Assembly (NCBI GenBank): GCA_947095535.1
Contig: OX352774.1
Location: 7,626,001 to 7,690,000 of the forward strand
Direction: 5' to 3'
Origin: Poecilobothrus nobilitatus
Lineage: Eukaryota; Arthropoda; Insecta; Diptera; Dolichopodidae
DNA length: 64,000 nt
The notes beneath the pieces were generated by a model. It did not search any database. It was given only the letters and a program-made list of their open reading frames with translations, and had not been told where the DNA came from. Within the stretch, counting starts at the first letter, position 1; each line of letters opens with the position of its first letter. The translations under genes and the position numbers were made by a program. Shown here piece by piece: positions 1 through 11,183 of this stretch.

Positions 1-1410
1 ATTTATTTATATTGCGAACACCTTCATTTCGCCTCATGTTGACGTAGTAGTAGAATGTATGTATACAAAGGATATCTGACCAAATATAAAGAGCAAGGCT
101 GCGTTAGAGTTGATCTATTTCTTTCTTTACTTTTGCTCCCTTTAATACTACTTTGACATATTAGATATGAAACATGAAAAAAATTCAAAAAAACATTAAG
201 TAAAATTATCTATAATTTCTTCAGTACCCATTTTTATTGATTTAGTTTTTCTTTAATTTGAAATACAAAATTTTTCAAAATTACGGAGTAAAATTTGAAA
301 GACATTCCTTATTTTGAAATATGCGTTTAAAATGATAACTACGCTATTATTTGATCATCAAAAAAATTTCGACGCACAACTCAATGCGACACGCGAAGAC
401 TTCTTTCAAACGAGGCGAGCATTGGGATCAACATCACCTTAAAATAGCTTTATCTTTAACAAGAGATTATTTTATATTGTTTGTATAGAGTATACAATTA
501 TTTTAAGCAAAAATAATTTAGTAATAACTTAATAGGTTTAGCCTTTTCATGCAATTAATAATCTCAATATAATTTAGAATAACTAACAGATGCAACAAAA
601 CCGAAAATATAATACTGTCATCGCTTTGACGTTAAAAATCAACCAATTTTTTTTTTTTTTTATTCCTGATGAGTCTATGAAGTAGAAAGAATAGAAAAAA
701 CTATAGTAAAACAATTTTTTTTTTTTTATAAACAAAAGGAAATTGTAATGAAAAGAGATGAAAATATAAAAAAAAAATTGACTTCAAAACTCTTATCGTT
801 TCAGTCCAGAAGTAAAAGAAAACTTCGAAGATTTGAAGAAAAATACTTGGTTTTTCTTATTTTTGTTTTTTAGATGGTTTGCTTTTAAGCTAGAATTGTG
901 GTAAAATGGAAATTTTAAAAATTAATATTTCAAAAAATTAAAACCAAAAAAAAAGAAAAAATTGAAAAGATAAAAAAAAAAAAAAACATTTTTTAATTCA
1001 TTTTTGAATTATTAATGTAATAAAATAAAAATTTGATAACGCCAAAAAAGCTTATCCTTTCCACATATAATATTATATCTTTTTAGATATACGATACCAC
1101 TTAAATACAATTTAAAAAAATAATTATTAAAATAATTATTTTATTCTAAAAACAAAACAATAGATTTACAACAGATAGTTGTTTTAAAAATGGATAACAA
1201 GTTTTTATAGATAATTCAATCTAAATCAAAATATAATCTGTAGTTGTATGCAGTATGACTGTACTTTTTTTAAGAAAAGTATTCATTATTTTTATTTCAA
1301 ATGCTGAAAGCAAACTTTTAACTAGTTATATTAATTCACACAAGGTTTCTGTAAATTTATATAAATATAGTACTAGCTGTAAAACTTAAATTTTAGGTGT
1401 TGTCTAAGCA
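1..1410. other. A/T-rich DNA without a recognisable gene
   Basis: I see no convincing open frame, splice-bounded exon or RNA gene. Long A and T runs dominate. A short patch at about 370-440 is clearly richer in G+C than its surroundings and contains several CG dinucleotides, but it carries no family I recognise. The first 60 bases contain GTTGACGTAGT, also seen at the end of the family B element near 2940, so the window may open inside a degraded end of that repeat. Confidence 0.6.
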
Positions 1411-1461
1411 AATCAGTTATGTCCACCACAGAAAAAAAAATCAGTTATGTCCACCACAGAA
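1411..1461. repeat. 28-bp tandem duplication
   Basis: The phrase ATCAGTTATGTCCACCACAG occurs at 1412 and again at 1440, separated by an A run. It is a simple two-copy tandem duplication with no coding content. Confidence 0.85.
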
Positions 1462-1539
1462 CCAACTGCAAGAACAGTAAAACTTAATTTGCTTTTTTTT
1501 TCATTAATAGGTTATATTACATTATATGACGTACCTAAA

Positions 1540-1850
1540 ATATTGTCTGGTCAAAAAATGTTCTGTGAAAAAGTTGTTGCTCTTTACTTGTGAAAGAACT
1601 TTCTCTTTATAACTTTTTTCCTAATATTTTACTGTTTCAAAATATTAAAAGTAAAAATAGCTCTAGTAGTATGGAGTTTGGGTCTGATGAAAAGTTTTCC
1701 AATTCGAGATATTTACATCCAAATATTATATATGAAATTTAATTGAAATTTGGGCTTTACAGGTGTCTGCAGACCGACAAATACACAGAAAAACAGACAG
1801 ACACCACTCCAAAAACATTTAATCCAGATTTCTACGTAACTGATCTCTTG
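1540..1850. repeat. Possible decayed dispersed-repeat fragment
   Basis: This stretch holds a locally G+C-richer segment with a CAGACAGACACC tract near 1795-1805. It recalls the GACGGAC/CAGACGG tracts of the family A and B repeats elsewhere in the window. I cannot align it convincingly to either family, so the assignment is tentative. Confidence 0.25.
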
Positions 1851-2146
1851 AAGAGCTAAAACAAATATTTTTTTATAACCATTTCCTAACTAAATTACGG
1901 CAATTTTAAAAATTTTATTACCAAATGAAAAGAATGCTACAGGTAGGTGTTTGTAGGATTTTTGCAATTGTTTATAACTGTAAGTGTTGGATAATTTTAC
2001 AAAATAATTTAAAAATTTATTTAAATGCTTTTTAAAAAATTATATAAGAGTTTCAATAATTCGATCTTCAATCATTTTATAGTAGGTCGAAACAAACAAA
2101 ATATTGATCTGCTGTCGGTAGTCTTAATATGTATTGTAGTGTTGTT

Positions 2147-2943
2147 TTATACCCGTATGAACTATATTCAAATTTGCCATCAAGTTTGTGACACCTTAAA
2201 GGAGTCGAGCTAGATATAGTGTCAAAGATATGCATCAGTTCAGAATCGAATTCTTAGTTGATTAAGCCATGTACGTTCGTCCGTCCGCACGATAACGCAG
2301 AAAATAAAGGCGCTAGGAAGCTGAACAGTTTTGTACATCACTTTCACAAAATTGTTAGTTTTGCTTCTTAAATCCAGCTTTTTCGGCCGCCGAGTTCGAA
2401 TAGCTGCCATAAAACTTCTTTCTTTATATAAAAATAACTCAGTATCTATTGAAGCTAGGTATCTGAAATTTTGCAAAACCGTGTAGAGTTATAGAGCTAT
2501 AGGTCAACATCTGTAAAATTTGGTTGGGCTGGTGCAACAATTTCGGGTAACTGCCATACAACTTCTTAATAAAATGAAAATAACTCAGTGTCTATTGAAG
2601 TTAGGTATCTGAAATTTTGTGACGTGTCAAGTTACATGCCAAAAATTTTGTAAAATGTTTTTGCTCTAGAGCAGTCGGTTCAGGTTTCTTGCACCTCTTG
2701 GAACTTAACGAAGCAAGGGGTCTGCAATCTTACAAATGAAGATCAAGTTTTATGGCAACAACTTCTGTAAAATTTGGTTGTGCTGGTGAAATTTTGAGTA
2801 GCTGTCATACAGCTCCACAATTTAGATAAATATATATCAGTAGTTATAAAGTCGGTACTAAAACATCTGACATTGCTCAAAAGATGATCAAGTTATATAG
2901 AAACGGGATATATTACATTCATACGAGTATCTCAGAGTTGACG
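2147..2943 (+). repeat. Family B non-coding dispersed repeat, near-complete copy
   Basis: The element begins with ATACCCGTATGA and ends with TCATACGAGTAT. These are nearly perfect inverted repeats of each other, giving short terminal inverted repeats. Near the left end is the phrase GAGTCGAGCTAGATATAGTG followed by TTCGTCCGTCCGC (about 2276-2288). The body contains repeated modules: AACTGCCATACAACTTCTT-type and AACTCAG..TCTATTGAAG-type segments occur near 2395-2465 and 2550-2620, with a more diverged version at 2800-2840, and the TCTGTAAAATTTGGTTG phrase recurs near 2509 and 2764. Open frames inside it (for example 2240-2476 minus) look incidental. I infer a non-autonomous transposable element with internal repetition. 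Its superfamily is not determined; the style is known from dipteran genomes. Confidence 0.65.
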
Positions 2944-2959
2944 TAGTCTGCTCTACTGC

Positions 2960-4380
2960 ACTCTTACTCGTATTTCTAAATTTAAGTAAGATAATGTCGT
3001 CGGTTCCATTTTCAATAATTCTGCAGAAGAGTGAAACAAGCACAATATTGTTCTGTAGATGAGGGTCTGTCAGTTCTCGAAGTAAAGAGGCTTAAAGTAT
3101 TTTTTAAAAGTTTTATTTAATTAGATTTTACCATAGAAACTATTTTTTTTTAATTTATTTTCTTTATTTGTCTGTTCTATTGTCGGATGTTGCCTGTCTT
3201 TTTAGTAAATCAGGCTAAATATGTAGGCTGGTAGATATGTAAACTTACAAAAATTATGACATTTTAAACGAAAAAAGAAGTTGACAAATAGTACATAGGT
3301 ATATTTTTATGATTTAATTTCTACATTACAAAATTTTTTCTAATATTTTTTTCATATAGTATTATCAAAATTTTATCCAAACTAATCAGTTATATCGCAT
3401 TAGTATAGTGAGAGTTACCGCTCTTCAAAATTTTTAAAAAGTTATAAAGTGTACTTAACAACTTATTTTTCTCCTATAATACATATTTTAAAATGGAAGT
3501 AGTCGGTATGATTTAAAAAATTAATTAAGTAAATATAAAATAATTCTTGATTAAACAGCACGGGCTTCCAGAAATTATTTGCATAAACAATATTTTCTTA
3601 TTAGTATGAGGATGGCAAGTCTAAAAACCTAATTTAAATTTAAAAGCTACGATAATATAAATCTAGAATTCTTACCTACTTAAAATACTTAGAAAAATTT
3701 CTCGATTTAACATAATATGAATCTATTTGATTTTAAGTTTTATTTCCAAGAAATTATTTAAAGCAAAACTTTTTGACAAAAAGTGTGATAAAAAAATGAA
3801 TTTTTCTCACTATTATTTTTTTGTTTTGCTTTTTTCTAAACTCTAAAATTTTTTCCGTTTGTTTTTAGATACAAACAAGACATTATAATAACATTTAAAA
3901 CAACTATATATAGTCGTGGTAAGAGTAACTTAATTTTACTCAACCCTCTTTTCAGAGTAATAAAATATTTTTCATAAAAGTAACTTTATTTTTTTAAGAA
4001 GATTTAATTCTGATACGTGTAGATATTTTTTTTGCTTTTTTTTTAAGAAAACGTCTTACCTAAAAAAGGGGGAAGGGGTGAAAATATATTTCTTCTGTAC
4101 TTTATTTGTTCATTGTCAGTTCCCTGCAGCAAACTTAAAATAAAACACGTTTCGTGTGATACAACAGTGATGGATAATTGGCCTTCTGGAACATGTTTTG
4201 CCTAAAGGGAGCTTAACAAAATATAATGTGATGTAACATGACATTCAAGATAACAAAGAAAAATATCAACATTAGATTCAGATAATAATAATAAAAAAAA
4301 TGTTGTTGTCAAAAAATTTAGATGTCAAAAATTTTCTACATTTTTTTTTATGTTAAAAGAAAATTTTTAAAATTAAAAAA
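2960..4380. other. A/T-rich DNA without a recognisable gene
   Basis: I see no gene, RNA or identifiable repeat here. A short purine-rich patch (AAAAAAGGGGGAAGGGGTG) lies near 4061-4080. Confidence 0.5.
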
Positions 4381-4382
4381 AC

Positions 4383-5226
4383 ACAAGGTAGAATGTAAAC
4401 CAACGGTTTTTAAAAGCGCACATTTCCAAAATACAATACAAACTGTTTAGAATTGTGACTTGCACAAAAATTTGAAAATTTAAAAAATAAAATTTAAGAA
4501 ATTTTTTGTAATAAAAAAGTATGTGAAAATAACACTTTTCTGGAATTTAAGCTGTAGCTGTGGAACCCTATATAACTAAAATAAACCTTTAACACACGTT
4601 AAAATATATTACTGTAGCTTTAATTTTTATACGTTTCCGAAGTAAAATGTGTACCCAAAGTTCCCAAATTACAGGTGTTAAAAAATAGCAAATTTTCAAT
4701 TTTTGGCCCTAATAGCTCATAAACAGGGGGTAACCCAAAAAAATTTTCTGGGCAAACTTATACTAATTCTAAAAGTTTTTTCTTGCCTCAAAATTTTAAG
4801 CCTCTATCTAAAAGCGTACCGGAGTTATGAAAGTAGAAAAATTATGCACAATTTGGTTTTCACATAACCGTAAATTTAAGTACTAAATTTAAAAAAAATT
4901 GTTTAATTTTGATATTAATTTACAAAGTTAAAAAAAATACCTGTCGCATGACGTTTTCAGATTGAAAATATCTTAAGCAGAACATAAGATATATACATTT
5001 AAAAATAGGGCTTTTTCAAAGTTTGAGGGGCTGTAGCTCCGTAATGGATGGGGCTACATGAAAAAGTTGTTCCACAAAATTAGTTTTTTTATCAGACCGA
5101 GCGATGGTTAAACATTTTTTTCTCTATCTTTAATGGTGTAAAAGTTTTGTAAACAGACGGACGCACGGACCGACGGACGGACAAAGTGAAATTAATAAGC
5201 ACATTTTTTATTAATAAGCACATTAA
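4383..5226 (-). repeat. Family A dispersed repeat, near full length
   Basis: Read on the minus strand, this copy starts at AATGTGCTTATTAA (about 5226) and runs through a GTCCGTCCGTCGG tract, the TTTACAAAACTTTTACACC phrase, CTACAGCCCCTCAAACTTTG, and the closing ACCGTTGGTTTACATTC phrase at 4385-4410. The order of blocks matches the copy at 11184-12003. It has no meaningful open frame. I infer a non-autonomous mobile element. The start is partly duplicated: AATAAGCACATT occurs at about 5193 and 5214. Confidence 0.85.
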
Positions 5227-5903
5227 TTATTTTGGAAATATGCTAAAAAAGATACAATCTAAAAAAACCCCTAAATTTTCTCCGAAAATTTTTAATCAAT
5301 TAATTTTAAAAAATACTTTGAATTATTTCACTTATGTTAAATTAAGAAATTTAAAATATTCTACAATCATTCATGTTTCATTTTTATACCCTCTATAAAT
5401 TTTGTTATAATTTAGAATTAAAATTTAGAAAAAATAAATAAAAGTTTAATGTTTTAACAGCAGCAACTAACAATGAAGTGTTAATAACAATAAAACAGTT
5501 GAAGTAATTTTTGGTATCTTCTTTAGTTATGATTCTTGTCTTCGAATGTAATATACCTAGATTGAGTGATAAGATGTTTGTTTCAAGATTAACCTTTAGA
5601 AAATGATTGAAAAAACTAAAGCTGCCATGGGAACTTCTACTAACCAAATATCTAGTATTTTCGTTTATCTAATTAATTTTAATTTCTTCCCATCAAAATC
5701 CATTCTGATAGCCTATTAATTTCAATTCATAAACTAGCTTTAGAATTTTATATTTAATGCTTATTTCCGTTACAGTCACGTGATTTGTTATAAAATTTTT
5801 TAGCTTTAAGTGGTTTTTGAAAAAGTAATGAATGTTTTATTATCACGATACGTTCTTCATTATAGGGTCTATGGAATTTTATATTTGTAAGATCGTTATC
5901 ATC
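5227..5903. other. A/T-rich DNA without a recognisable gene
   Basis: Two overlapping small open frames occur (5186-5398 plus, 5405-5647 minus). Their translations are K/N/F/L-rich and without a domain I recognise, so I do not call them genes. Confidence 0.5.
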
Positions 5904-6013
5904 TGACTCATGGCGCAGTGGTTAAGTCGCCAACCTTTCAATCGAAAGGTCTTGAGTTCAAACCCCGGTTAGGTCATATAAAAAAAAATATCATAATAAA
6001 AAATGTACATCGT

Positions 6014-6059
<46 letters not shown>

Positions 6060-6460
6060 TAGCTGTTACAGTGGAGCTATCTTTGATTATATCATGCAGT
6101 AAGGTGTTATATACTGCTGCACGTATGTAATTCACTGATGGCCCTGACTCTGTAGTAAAATAATAATAATATTAATAAGAATATTAATACTAATAATAAT
6201 AGCTGTTAGCAAAATAGTAATAATAATAGGCGGATTCATTGTTTCCTTACAGTACCACTCCCAATTCAATGTTTCCGTATCCATTTCCTATACTTTCCTA
6301 TCCATACTACCTAACCATTTACTGCATTCGCAGGTAAGAGTTTCATCCTATTATATTGGCTAAAGGGGAAGATGGGTTTAGTCAGTAAGAATCTGACACT
6401 ACCAAGGGGAAATTCTTGGTGTCTTTGGAAGATTCCTACCTCCCTTAGGAAAAAAAAAAA
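5904..6460 (+). mobile_element. SINE family 2, long copy with tRNA-like head
   Basis: The head, starting TGACTCATGGCGCAGTGGTT, contains an A-box-like block and then a B-box-like GAGTTCAAACCCC. A GGCG/CGCC pair can form a D stem and ACCTTT/AAAGGT an anticodon-like stem, so it derives from a tRNA. A perfect TAA microsatellite follows (6017-6059), then a module beginning TCATGCAGTAAGGTGTTATA, a second TAA-rich tract, a CGGATTCATTGTTTCC block, and a 3' end TTGGAAGATTCCTACCTCCC followed by an A run. The same blocks in the same order occur at 39010-39360 (minus). At 59071-59392 the headless 3' part recurs. It should be transcribed by RNA polymerase III from the internal boxes and mobilised by a partner LINE that is not seen in this window. 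Confidence 0.75.
6017..6059. repeat. (TAA)n microsatellite inside SINE family 2
   Basis: About fourteen uninterrupted trinucleotide units lie between the tRNA-like head and the body. Shorter TAA tracts occupy the equivalent position in the other two copies, so the microsatellite appears to belong to the element and not to the insertion site. Confidence 0.9.
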
Positions 6461-7327
6461 ATTTGTTTAGGAAAAACAAACCCAAAACAAACCTTCTTAA
6501 AAAGTTTTATAACGACATTATCTTGATAGATAGACTATTATTTCTTTTTTATCCTCAATGTATTTTTTTTATCTTTACTCTTTGCCTGCCTTAGACATTT
6601 GCATCGAATTCGGTTCGCAGGTATTGTCATTTTCTCAATATATATTAATTTTCTTTAGCTTTAGAAGAATTTTTCTTTGACTGGTGTTGTTAGTACAACC
6701 GCGTTTTCTACTGTTTTGTGGCTTTCATTCTAGAAGCATTCCCGCTATATTTTCTGACTTAAATTTATTTATTATTTTAGATAGAAATTTTATTTGAGGT
6801 CCAAAAACATCCTCCTAGTAAAATGCTAAAGATTGTAACTTATAGTATCTCAAGTTCGGAAAATTGTACTGTTTTACATAATCAATAATCAATGTTAAAA
6901 TATAATTTTTATTTCAGTTTTGTTTCCTAAAATTAATAAAATCCACAAAATATTATGTTAAAGTTGAATATATGAATTAAATTTTCACTTATGATTTATA
7001 ATAAATTATTTAATCGGAATATTTAAATAAGAAGTTCTTTTTCAAGACTTAAAAATAATATTAAATTAATATTACATTATTACTCATATTTATCTTATAG
7101 ATATTATTTAAATTTTTTTTATAATTATCAAAAATAATATCATAAATCTTTTCGGTTTATAATATTAAAGCTTTATAAAGCTCTATAACGTTCAGAATTA
7201 AAATTTAATATATCTATATAATATAATAATTTTATACACATATGTATATATTTACTTTTTTTTTATCTCAATTAATTTTTCCGAAAATGGTTATAATTGA
7301 TGCACTGTTAAATTTTTAATTGATTTC
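6461..7327. other. A/T-rich DNA without a recognisable gene
   Basis: I see nothing beyond A/T-rich sequence. A small patch near 6600-6730 is less A/T-rich but has no sustained open frame. Confidence 0.5.
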
Positions 7328-8270
7328 AATTTTCAGTATATTTTTCCAAAAATTTTGAAATTTTTTTTTCTTCATTTTACTTTGCCGATCCGTTTAACTG
7401 TTTGTTTATCTGTTTGTTTGTCTGCTTTTCTGTTCATTCTTTTGTTTGTTTACAAAACTTCTACCCGCCGATTTAGCTACAGAAATTTTAAACGTAGATA
7501 GATATTATACAGCTCTTAAAAAAAATTAACAATTGTAAAACCACTTGCTTATGCTGATAATATATACAGTCCCACCTGTTGTATCTACAGTTCCATTACG
7601 GAAATACAACCGCCCAAAAATTTCAAAAAAGCTTATTAAAATATTCAAATTATTTTAGCACAATTTCTACTGGATATTTTTGCGCCAAATAATTTCTTAA
7701 GCTTTGTAAATACACGAAAGTAATCCAATTTTTTGAAAATTGACATTTAAATTGACACAATTTAAAAGCCATATTTTGGAAAATCTTTGATCTCCCATAA
7801 TATTTCATAATCATAATTTTTTATAATCCCGTTATAATCAGTACCATTATAATCATCTTCTAAATGTTTAAAGTATGAAATTTGAAATTTTTAGAGGAGT
7901 AATACTTTAATATTAACAATAGTTATTTAAAAAATAATTTTCCAATTTAGTTTGAGGACTGTAACGTTAATTTTAGGCCTCTGGAACCCAGTCACCAACA
8001 TAATATTTTCAAAGTGAAGGAAGCCAACATTAAAGCCATCATCAAAACATTATATTTTTACTTGTGTTAACGATTTTTTTTCTTTAAATTGCGTTTCCTT
8101 AAAATTGAAGAAAGTATCTTTTGATTTTTCACAATTTTTTATTATATAAAAAAATCTAAAAAAAATGTTACAAACTTTTTAAAAAATACAGCTTCAATTT
8201 TTTTTTTTTTTGATTTTTGCAAATGTACGCTTTTAAAAACTTTTAGTTTTACATACTACCTTGTGATTTT
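7328..8270 (+). repeat. Family A dispersed repeat, diverged copy
   Basis: The order of landmarks matches family A: a TTCCAAAAATTTTGAAA start, a CTGTTTGTTTATCTG tract in place of the CCGTCCG tract, TTTACAAAACTTCTACCC, and a closing GTACGCTTTTAAAAAC...TACCTTGTG. The internal sequence is strongly diverged and contains extra material (about 7780-8040). This is one of the oldest copies in the window by appearance. Confidence 0.65.
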
Positions 8271-9288
8271 TAAAATTAATGTAAAATATTTTCAAGTATC
8301 GTTATGATAAATACGTAAAAAATTAAAAAATCATTATTTCAAAATCATACATTTATATTATGTAGGTATGTTAAACAGTATATATGTAATTATCATTATA
8401 TGTATGTACATGTTATAATATGTGATAATAATATATAATATCTATACATTCATTTAACAATAATTCTATTTTTGTATTCGAATTTTTTTACAAATTGAAA
8501 ATATCATATAAAAACAGTTCAAGGATTTTCTTAATCCTTGCATTTTAATTAAAATGTAGGTTGCTCTGATAAATTATTATTAATTAGAAAATTTAAGTAA
8601 TAATAATGATTAGTTTATTATTTCACTATAATTTACATATTATGTACGGATATTATATTGTACATATATCGCTATTAATAAATATTTCCATTAAAAATAT
8701 TTCCAATTAATATAAACACCTAATTTTATTATTCAAAATACAATCAATCGAAGCAATAAATAAATAACTCAAATTGATAGAAAAAAAGTTGTCAAGGACA
8801 TTTCACAAAAAAACAAAAATGTACTTATAACTACAGTACAGTTCGAATATCTAGAATATCTAACTAACGTATATACTGAGTAGTTGAGTACTTAACAGCG
8901 TTAAAACTGTATAATGTGAACAAAAAACAAACACAAACAAAAAATTTAAATAAATATTTTGTTTTTTAATTAGTGTTAGTTAAAAACTTATCAATAAAAT
9001 AAAAAACTAAATCGTATAGCACATTGACTGCCATAATATGTCCTTAATTTTTAGGTATTATATTCAGAAAATGATATTGAAAAGTGAAATGATTTCACCT
9101 ACAAATCAGTGAGTAATATGATAAAGGAATACAGAAGTTTTCACTTAATCCTCAGAAACACACATTAAAAATTATTAAGAAGGATCGCCTTAGTCCGTCA
9201 TTCGGATTATTTGTGAAATTAAAAATTCCACCTATTAGAAATTTACATCTCTAAAAAACAGAACAAAGTTTTTTTTTATCAAAAATCG
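8271..9288. other. A/T-rich DNA without a recognisable gene
   Basis: There is no gene. A small stem-loop (CAAGGATT, five-base loop, AATCCTTG) lies at about 8520-8540. A region rich in TATGTA/TACATA motifs spans 8350-8450. Confidence 0.5.
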
Positions 9289-9295
9289 TTAATTA

Positions 9296-9428
9296 CATTT
9301 TTTTTTTATTTTAGTGCATTTCTCTGCCACATAAATGTGAACAGGAAATTGCACAGCCTCTTCTTTTCAGGCGTGCCTGTAAATGTAGTAAGGCGCAGGT
9401 GTTTACCCATTAGGCTACCGAGGCCCCT
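9296..9428 (-). mobile_element. SINE family 1, internally deleted copy
   Basis: On the minus strand the head reads GGGGCCTCGGTAGCCTAATG, containing an A box like TAGCCTAATGGGTA. The body ends with TTTATGTGGCAGAGAAATG and an A tail (T run at 9298-9308 on the plus strand). The B-box block present in sibling copies is missing, so this copy has lost about 40-50 internal bases and half of its pol III promoter. The sequence TTAATTA lies on both sides (9289-9295 and 9429-9435) and is a plausible short target-site duplication. Confidence 0.8.
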
Positions 9429-9435
9429 TTAATTA

Positions 9436-10698
9436 AATAATACAATCATTGCGAATTGCAACTAAAGAATTAGTAATAGTCACGTATAGTTAAAGTTCCG
9501 CGGGCTAATAGAGCGCATATCCATCAGCTATTAGGAATCTATAAGATTTTAATCACATTACGTAAAGCAAATTAGGATTTTGCATTATGGATATTAATTT
9601 TTAAATTTTTATTAAAGGTATTAAAATCATAGTTTTACTTGTTTGATTACTTGCTTTCTTTTTTGTGCAGGTAAAACATCTTCACATTTCTGTAACCGAA
9701 TAAATTTATGATGATAAATAAAATCTAATATTGATGAACTATTGTAAAATATCCTCTCTTTAATAGAAACGAGTAAAGACTGCTGTGAGATGTTTAAATA
9801 TTAAGAAAAATGACACATATATTATAATAAATTATTTTGCTTAAAGTGTTTTTTTCCTTCTATAGCACAGGAACAACTTTTATTTACAGATATGTAAAAA
9901 ATATCTAAGTAACATACATTTTCTGGTAAAAGTGAACAGTTATACTGCAGCAATTAGTTAACAATATCCAAACTAAATACAGCAATAGAATGACATTTTT
10001 TTAATAAATTTTTTAAATTAATTTTAGTATCACTAGAAAATTACAGTAAAACTTGTTAATTGGGATACACAATCATCGTATCATCCCATAATTAAACATC
10101 AATACAAATTTACTTTTAAATTTCCCAGAAATTTTTTTTGATATATGTACAATAATATTTAAAGAAGGTATTATCTATATGAAAAAAAAAAATGTGGATA
10201 CATCATACGCTAAGGAAAAATCGTAAAAAAATAATCCGCATGAACTTGAAGTTGAACCTCCAAGAAAATATAAAACAGGTCCAAACAACAAATGTAGAGG
10301 AACCATAATAATTAATAGCCTAACTAAACCAAATGTGAGAATTCAACTAAACTAACTAAACCAACCTCAAATGTGAAAATTCAAAAACAACAGCAGAACA
10401 TCATGTGAGTGGAAAAGCAAAAAAAAGAAAAGGAAAAACTATTTCTATGTAAAATTTATGATTCACAAAAATATACAATATATAAACATATCTTTTTTAT
10501 TCCAATTGAAGACATTTTTACTTTAAATCAAGACATTTGTAATAAAAGTTAAAGCATAAAAATACATTTAATTAATATACATAAAAATCAGATACATCCA
10601 ACAGCACAGATCCAACAGCACATTTATAAATCATGAAAATAAAATATATATTTTATATATCAAATATTATATATTTATTTTATTTATTTATTTACATT
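9436..10698. other. A/T-rich DNA without a recognisable gene
   Basis: I see no gene. The phrase AAATGTGAGAATTCAA repeats imperfectly at about 10330 and 10368. An ATTT-repeat tract at 10670-10695 leads into a palindrome. Confidence 0.5.
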
Positions 10699-10729
10699 AT
10701 ATGGTAACTAATTAAATTAGTTATCATAT
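10699..10729. repeat. Near-perfect 15-bp-arm palindrome
   Basis: ATATGGTAACTAATT and AATTAGTTATCATAT are inverted copies with one mismatch and a single central base. The palindrome sits next to an ATTT-repeat tail and is followed by CTAAGGGCCTTCGGCTA. This could be the 3' end of a SINE in reverse orientation, as SINE family 3 near 61800 also has a palindrome beside its tetranucleotide tail. Confidence 0.7.
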
Positions 10730-10794
10730 GTTGCTTACAACTAGCACTAGCAGCTAAGGGCCTTCGGCTAAATCAAATATTTTTATATAACAGA

Positions 10795-10925
10795 TATTAC
10801 TGAAGTAAAAATGCCTTACTTAAAGGAAAAATGTCTTTACTTAAAGTATATAAAAAACTTCTTTTTTTAAAATGAAAAATATTCACTTAAAGTAAAAAAA
10901 TCTTCTGTTAAAGTAAAAAATGTAT
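10795..10925. repeat. Degenerate short tandem repeat (TTACTTAAAGTAAAAA-like)
   Basis: Variants of CTTAAAGTAAAAATGTCTT recur about four times with spacing of roughly 30 bases. The array is imperfect and non-coding. Confidence 0.6.
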
Positions 10926-11183
10926 AATTTATGTAAATGAGGTATAATTTTTTGAATTTAAGTCTGCTCGAATCTCGATCACATACCATTTATAGATTAT
11001 ATATAATAATTGTATTGATGATAACCCCTTCTTTCGAAAGTTTAATACTTTATTTTTAACATTTTTAACTTTTTTTTTCATTTTTCAATTTAATTTGTTT
11101 TGTCAGGATCAATATTAGATTCTTGATTTAATAGAATCCTATAAGTTTTTCTCTTTTCTTTTTTACTAAATTTTTTTAATATA

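Noticed and set aside
2240..2476. 78-codon minus-strand frame as a gene
   Set aside because: It lies wholly inside the family B repeat and its residues follow the repeat modules.
5904..5975. Functional tRNA gene
   Set aside because: The A and B boxes and two stems are present, but the acceptor arms mismatch, the anticodon loop length is wrong, and the sequence continues into a repeated SINE body.
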